Shown here: piece by piece, positions 59,601-64,000 of the stretch
Position numbering within the stretch: the first letter of the stretch is position 1
Layout: each line of letters begins with the position of its first letter
Assembly (NCBI GenBank): GCA_045640985.1
Contig: JAZUFZ010000017.1
Coordinates: forward strand, 96,604 to 160,603
DNA length: 64,000 bases
Origin: Colimorpha sp045640985
Lineage (GTDB): Bacteria > Bacteroidota > Bacteroidia > Bacteroidales > P3
Direction of reading: 5' to 3'
The notes under the pieces: generated by a model
Database searches by the model: none
Seen by the model: only the letters and a program-made list of their open reading frames with translations
Told to the model about the DNA's origin: nothing
Translations under genes and position numbers: made by a program

Positions 59601-62600
59601 ATGTTGAAAGACAAAAAGTTTATGACATGTGATGGTAACTGCGCTGCAGCCCATGTGGCTTACATGTTCAGCGAGGTGGCTGCCATCTATCCTATCACTC
59701 CAAGCTCCCCTATGGCGGAGTTTATCGACGAATGGAGTGCTGGTGGAAGAAAGAACCTCTTTGGGGAAAGAGTAAAGGTGGTTGAAATGCAGAGCGAGGC
59801 TGGTGCTTCGGGTGCTGTTCACGGCAGCCTTCAGGCTGGTTCGCTCACCACAACCTATACGGCTTCCCAGGGATTGCTGCTGATGATCCCCAACATGTAC
59901 AAGATGGCCGGCGAACTGCTGCCCGCCGTGTTCCATGTTACCGCCCGCAGTATTGCTGCCCAGGCTCTGAGTATCTTCGGCGACCATGCCGACGTTATGG
60001 CTACCCGTCAGACCGGTTTCGCTATGCTGAGTACCGCCAGCGTTCAGGAGGTGATGGACCTTGCCCCAGTGGCTCATCTCGCCGCTATCAAGGGAAGAGT
60101 TCCTTTCATGCATTTCTTTGACGGTTTCCGCACCAGCCACGAAATCCAGAAGATCGAGGCATGGGATATGGAAGAGCTCCGTCCGCTGCTCGACATGGAA
60201 GCCGTAAAGGCATTCAAGAACCGTGCCCTCAATCCCGAACATCCTGTTACCCGCGGTACCGCCCAGAATGGCGATATCTATTTCCAGACCCGCGAGCTGC
60301 AGAACAAGTACTATGATGCTATTCCTGACATCGTTGCCGGTTACATGAAGCAGATTTCCGCCCTTACCGGCCGCGAATATGCTCCTTTCACCTACTATGG
60401 TGCCAAGGATGCCACCGATATCGTGATTGCTCTGGGTTCCGTTACCGAGACCACCAAGACCGTCTGCGATTACCTGAACGCTCAGGGAAAGAAGACCGGT
60501 GTGATCACCGTTCATCTGTATCGTCCTTTCAGCGTGAAATATCTGATGGACGTGATGCCTAAGAGTGTGAAGAACATCTGCGTTCTGGACCGCACCAAGG
60601 AACCGGGCGCCAACGGAGATCCTCTGTATATGGACGTGGTTGAGGCCTTCAAGGGCAGAAGCGATGTGAAGATCATCGGCGGCCGCTACGGTCTCTCCAG
60701 CAAGGACACCACTCCTGCTCAGATCATCAGCGTGTTCAACAACCTGATGGGCGAACAGAAGAACCAGTTTACTATCGGTATCGTGGACGATGTTACGTTC
60801 CACTCTCTTCCCGTGCTGCCCGAAATCAGCATTCTGCCAAAGGGCACCTTTGAGGCAAGATTCTATGGCTTGGGTGCTGACGGTACCGTGGGTGCCAACA
60901 AGAACAGCATCAAGATCATCGGCGACAACACCGACAAATACAGTCAGGCCTATTTCGACTACGATTCCAAGAAATCAGGCGGATACACCTGTTCACATCT
61001 CCGTTTCGGCGACAGTCCGCTGCCCGCTCCTTATCTGGTAGGCACTCCCGATTTCGTGGCAGTTCATGTTCCCAGCTATCTGAGAAAATATGACTGTCTG
61101 CGCGGTCTGAAAGACAACGGTACCTTCCTCTACAACTCCCCATGGAGTGTGGAAGACACCAAGAAGCAGCTGCCTGACTTCGTGAAGAAGTATCTGGCAC
61201 TCCACCATATTACCATGTACATCATCGACGCTACCAAGATCGCCGGCGAGATCGGTCTGGGCAACCGCACCAATACCATCCTCCAGAGCGCATTCTTCAA
61301 GATCAGCGAGGTAATTCCTTACGACCTGGCAGTAGAGCAGATGAAGAAGTTCATCGTGAAGTCCTACGGCCGTAAGGGCGAAGATGTTGTAAACAAGAAC
61401 TACGCAGCTGTAGATCGCGGCGGCGAGATCGTGAAGATTGACATCCCAGCCGAATGGGCAGACCTTCCATGCACCACCGACTTCGTTCCTATCAAGGGAG
61501 CAGCCGACGAGCCGGAATTCATCACCAAGGTGATGCGTCCTATGATGGCACAGTGCGGAAACGACCTGCCTGTAAGCGCATTCCTGGGTTGGGAAGACGG
61601 TACTTTCCCTGCCGGCACCACCGCCTTCGAGAAACGCGGCGTGGCCACCGCCGTTCCACAATGGAACCCCGACAACTGTATCCAGTGCAACCAGTGTTCG
61701 CTGATCTGCCCCCACGCAGCCATCCGTCCCGTTGTGATGACCGACGCTGAGAAGGCAGCCGCCCCCGCAGGCATGGCCACCCTCCACATGCAGAACCCCA
61801 AAGAGTTCATCGGCATGCACCTCCGCATCCAGGTGAGCGTGCTCGACTGCACCGGCTGCGGCAACTGCGCCGATGTATGTCCTGCCAAGGAGAAGGCCCT
61901 CGTGATGAAACCTCTCGAAAGCCAGATGGCCGAGGCCGAGAACTGGGAATACAGCCAGCACAAGGTCACCTATAAAGACAACCTCATCGACATCAAGGCC
62001 ACTGTGAAGAACAGCCAGTTCGCACAGCCCATGTTCGAGTTCAGCGGCGCCTGCGCAGGCTGCGGTGAGACTCCCTATCTGAAGAATATCAGCCAGATCT
62101 TCGGCGACCAGATGATGATCGCCAACGCTACCGGCTGTTCTTCAATTTATTCCGGTTCCGCTCCTGCCACACCTTACACCAAGAGCCTCCGCACCGGCCA
62201 CGGTCCTGCATGGGCTAACTCCCTGTTTGAAGACAACGCAGAATTCGGTCTGGGTATGGCCACCGCTACCCGTCAGCAGCGCGACGCCATCCAGCACCTG
62301 ATGGAAGCCGCCATCGAGAACTGCAAATGCTGCAGCGACGAACTCAAAGGCCTCTTCCGCGAGTGGATCGAAAACCGCGAATGCACCCTCAAGACCCGCG
62401 AGATCGCCGAGAAGATGATTCCTATGATGGAAGCCTGCGGATGCGACTACTGCAAGCAGATCCTCGACAAGAAGCAGATGCTCATCAAGAAATCCCAGTG
62501 GATCTTCGGCGGTGACGGCTGGGGCTACGATATCGGATTCGGCGGTCTCGACCATGTGCTCGCCAGCGGCGAAGATGTTAACGTAGTGGTTGTTGACACC

Positions 62601-63140
62601 GAGGTTTACTCCAACACCGGTGGACAGTCCTCCAAGGCTACTCCAGCAGGTGCTGTGGCCAAGTTCGCCACCTCCGGTAAGAAGATCCGCAAGAAAGACC
62701 TTGGTATGATTGCCAAGAGCTACGGCTATGTCTATGTAGCACAGGTTGCCCTTGGTGCAAGCCAGGCACAATATTTCAAAGTAATTAAAGAGGCTGAGGC
62801 TTACCATGGCCCGTCACTCATCATCTGCTACGCTCCTTGTATCAACCACGGTATCAAGATCGGTATGGGTCGCACCCAGAACGAAGAGAAGATGGCTGTT
62901 GCTTGCGGTTACTGGCACCTCTGGCATTTCAATCCCGCAGAGGAAGAAGAAGGCAAGAACGGCTTCCATCTCGACAGCGCCGAACCCGACTGGAGCAAGT
63001 TCCGCGACTTCATCATGGGCGAAGTGCGTTACAACTCCTTGATGAAGACCTTCCCACAGGAAGCCGAAGAACTCTTCGTGGCCACCGAACGCAACGCCAA
63101 ACTGCGTTACGAAGGCTACAAGAAACTCTCGGAGATGTAG
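59601..63140 (+). CDS. nifJ: Pyruvate:ferredoxin (flavodoxin) oxidoreductase
   Basis: Oxidatively decarboxylates pyruvate to acetyl-CoA, reducing ferredoxin; central to anaerobic energy metabolism. 1179 residues, one chain with all domains. N-terminal: AHVAYMFSEVAAIYPITPSS near residue 16. 4Fe-4S loops: CIQCNQCSLICPHAAIRP near 694 and CTGCGNCADVCPAKEKA near 750. Thiamine diphosphate region: FSGACAGCGETPY near 814 and GDGWGYDIGFGGLDHVL near 970. It lies 12 nt after the EVE-HNH gene with no -7 box between them. Ends before a terminator at 63211. Confidence 0.97.
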   Translation: MLKDKKFMTCDGNCAAAHVAYMFSEVAAIYPITPSSPMAEFIDEWSAGGRKNLFGERVKVVEMQSEAGASGAVHGSLQAGSLTTTYTASQGLLLMIPNMYKMAGELLPAVFHVTARSIAAQALSIFGDHADVMATRQTGFAMLSTASVQEVMDLAPVAHLAAIKGRVPFMHFFDGFRTSHEIQKIEAWDMEELRPLLDMEAVKAFKNRALNPEHPVTRGTAQNGDIYFQTRELQNKYYDAIPDIVAGYMKQISALTGREYAPFTYYGAKDATDIVIALGSVTETTKTVCDYLNAQGKKTGVITVHLYRPFSVKYLMDVMPKSVKNICVLDRTKEPGANGDPLYMDVVEAFKGRSDVKIIGGRYGLSSKDTTPAQIISVFNNLMGEQKNQFTIGIVDDVTFHSLPVLPEISILPKGTFEARFYGLGADGTVGANKNSIKIIGDNTDKYSQAYFDYDSKKSGGYTCSHLRFGDSPLPAPYLVGTPDFVAVHVPSYLRKYDCLRGLKDNGTFLYNSPWSVEDTKKQLPDFVKKYLALHHITMYIIDATKIAGEIGLGNRTNTILQSAFFKISEVIPYDLAVEQMKKFIVKSYGRKGEDVVNKNYAAVDRGGEIVKIDIPAEWADLPCTTDFVPIKGAADEPEFITKVMRPMMAQCGNDLPVSAFLGWEDGTFPAGTTAFEKRGVATAVPQWNPDNCIQCNQCSLICPHAAIRPVVMTDAEKAAAPAGMATLHMQNPKEFIGMHLRIQVSVLDCTGCGNCADVCPAKEKALVMKPLESQMAEAENWEYSQHKVTYKDNLIDIKATVKNSQFAQPMFEFSGACAGCGETPYLKNISQIFGDQMMIANATGCSSIYSGSAPATPYTKSLRTGHGPAWANSLFEDNAEFGLGMATATRQQRDAIQHLMEAAIENCKCCSDELKGLFREWIENRECTLKTREIAEKMIPMMEACGCDYCKQILDKKQMLIKKSQWIFGGDGWGYDIGFGGLDHVLASGEDVNVVVVDTEVYSNTGGQSSKATPAGAVAKFATSGKKIRKKDLGMIAKSYGYVYVAQVALGASQAQYFKVIKEAEAYHGPSLIICYAPCINHGIKIGMGRTQNEEKMAVACGYWHLWHFNPAEEEEGKNGFHLDSAEPDWSKFRDFIMGEVRYNSLMKTFPQEAEELFVATERNAKLRYEGYKKLSEM

Positions 63141-63210
63141 TATCCTCACCATGCGGGCTGCCGTCGCGACCGGATGGCCGCAACCCCATTAGCCCCGCAT
63201 CGGTAACAGC

Positions 63211-63245
63211 AAAGGGTGTCCCCATCGGGCACCCTTTCTTTTTGC
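63211..63245 (+). terminator. Terminator of nifJ
   Basis: Stem AAAGGGTG/CACCCTTT with a CCCCATCGGG-type loop region, followed by CTTTTTG, 70 nt after the stop. Confidence 0.82.
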
Positions 63246-63671
63246 CATTCAAGATAACGCCATTTTTCTTTTAACGCCATTTTTTCTTTTGTCCCGTGTG
63301 CTGCGATACCATCGCAGCCCATTATTGCCCATTCTCCCCATCCTGCCCATTTGCCCCAATTTTCAATTCCAACAGCCTCCCTTCTGTATGGGTTCTACGT
63401 GGGTTCTATGTGCCTTCTTTGAAACCGCTATAATCACCACAGAACCAGTATTTTATCTATTTCATCCCCAAACCGCTGAAAATCAACCGCCTACCCCCAA
63501 AACCACCCATTATCTCCACCCCCCCCGTTTCTCGTGTACCCCAGCGGCAATCTTGCCGCCGCCATCCCCTTACCTTCGTCCCCGAAAAAAAATTCAGCAA
63601 CAAACACCTAACAATCAGCCTTATCCAAAGACTGCCGCAAAAAATTTTCAATTTCCGTGTTACTTTTTCGT

Positions 63672-63679
63672 TATTTTTG
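63672..63679 (+). promoter_or_regulatory. -7 box (TATTTTTG) for the right-edge sigma operon
   Basis: TATTTTTG matches TAnnTTTG, 50 nt before the 31-codon ORF and 146 nt before the sigma-factor ATG. Confidence 0.55.
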
Positions 63680-63729
63680 CAACTCTCTATTATAGAGGGC
63701 GACCAAAGAGGAGCCAACTATCCGACAGG

Positions 63730-63825
63730 ATGGCGACCAAGGAGAAGCCAATATTAAGCGACCTGCCGAGCCGCCCCCATAAAACAGAAAGGACTAATGA
63801 TGGACTAAAGACTGACACAACCTGA
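63730..63825 (+). CDS. Short ORF (31 codons) abutting the sigma-factor gene
   Basis: Starts MATKEKPILSDLPSRPHKTE and ends KTDTT; its TGA stop is directly followed by the ATG of the sigma gene at 63826. Basic, no signal peptide, no recognised family. Could be a leader that couples translation. Confidence 0.35.
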   Translation: MATKEKPILSDLPSRPHKTERTNDGLKTDTT

Positions 63826-64000
63826 ATGAAAGTAGACGCGCGCCAACATACTGAATTCCTGAAGATGCTCCGCCACTGCGAGGGCACCTTGATAAAGGTA
63901 TGCCTCTACTTCACCGACCGCAGCCGCGACGACTTCCGCGACCTCTATCAGGAAATCGCCTGCACCCTTTGGGAGGCTTGGCTCACCTTCCGCGGCGAAA
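63826..64000 (+). CDS. ECF-type sigma factor, N-terminal part (cut by window edge)
   Basis: 58 codons up to the edge. The start QHTEFLKMLRHCEGTLIKVC then DDFRDLYQEIACTLWEAW fits region 2 of ECF sigma factors (the DDxxDLxQExxxxLW pattern of core binding). Whether region 4 follows cannot be seen. Preceded by a coupled 31-codon ORF and a -7 box. Confidence 0.75.
   Translation, partial: MKVDARQHTEFLKMLRHCEGTLIKVCLYFTDRSRDDFRDLYQEIACTLWEAWLTFRGE

Larger units (their letters stand above)
63141..63825. other. Intergenic region after nifJ
   Basis: 685 bp. Holds the nifJ terminator, a direct repeat of TAACGCCATTTTTT-type sequence at 63255-63292, CCCAT-rich sequence at 63320-63360 and a promoter with a 31-codon ORF at the end. 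Between about 63380 and 63660 I recognise nothing. Confidence 0.6.

Noticed and set aside
59577..61961. Two long minus-strand open frames (408 and 322 codons) opposite nifJ
   Set aside because: nifJ is unambiguous over the whole length; antisense products are low-information and lack starts with promoter support.

Overview
The window comes from a Bacteroidota chromosome, order Bacteroidales, most likely a Bacteroidaceae/Prevotellaceae-type gut bacterium. The evidence is the recurring TAnnTTTG -7 promoter box with few Shine-Dalgarno sites, many signal-peptide lipoproteins, and lineage-typical families (DUF5606, DUF6624, DUF4175, BatA-type protein, WbqC, sphingolipid-type serine palmitoyltransferase, NADH-linked PyrD/PyrK, NifJ, RNase H with a viroplasmin domain). 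The genus cannot be fixed from the sequence alone. Most of the window is core chromosome. The accessory-looking parts are intergenic repeats and a short AT-rich patch at 58.3-59.6 kb.

The strongest large-scale signal is a probable replication origin. The rpiB-to-lipoprotein gap (34148-35668) holds a dense cluster of DnaA-box-like 9-mers (34219-34585) followed by an AT-rich tract. Three 16-bp parS palindromes lie at 22949, 24924 and 37712. Gene orientation flips at this point: 28 of 34 genes to the left are on the minus strand, and 19 of 24 to the right are on the plus strand.

Layout. 1-8.0 kb (minus): aminotransferase (cut by the edge), metG, a lipoprotein, DUF5606, then an operon of two small proteins, recR, pyrK, pyrD and a BadF-type sugar kinase. 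8.1-12.9 kb (minus): GH3 lipoprotein, Ser/Gly-rich exported protein, tandem DUF6624 protein. 13.0-15.6 kb (plus): ECF sigma factor, anti-sigma-like protein, adhesin/beta-barrel protein. 15.6-20.5 kb (minus): yifB, MntP-like protein, rsmA, TPR protein, two identical tRNA-Lys genes. 21-25.4 kb: pentapeptide protein, an acidic unknown with WbqC, mnmG, ybeY. 25.6-34.1 kb: RsbW-like ATPase, DUF4175 protein, SDR, a ceramide-type pair (SPT and GNAT acyltransferase), deoC, rpiB. 34.2-35.7 kb: oriC and repeats. 35.7-42.2 kb: barrel-like lipoprotein with coupled upstream ORFs, nadA, lptB, kdsD, recQ, tRNA-Ala. 42.3-49.4 kb: PrsW-like protease, radical SAM protein, dapB, metal-chelate ABC importer, flippase, EEP-family membrane protein. 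49.4-58 kb: nth, BatA-like protein, recJ, ettA, secreted protein, rnhA, prmC. 58-63.1 kb: palindromic repeat, decayed ORF6N fragment, EVE-HNH endonuclease, nifJ. The right edge begins an ECF sigma gene preceded by a coupled 31-codon ORF.

Three families of intergenic repeat each occur at least twice: a modular ~160-bp element, a hairpin built from four 11-bp units and flanked by a 14-mer, and an inverted repeat beginning GGTAACTCCC. These, the oriC/parS set, the sphingolipid pair and the EVE-HNH island are the most interesting observations. No CRISPR array, prophage or intact insertion sequence was seen.
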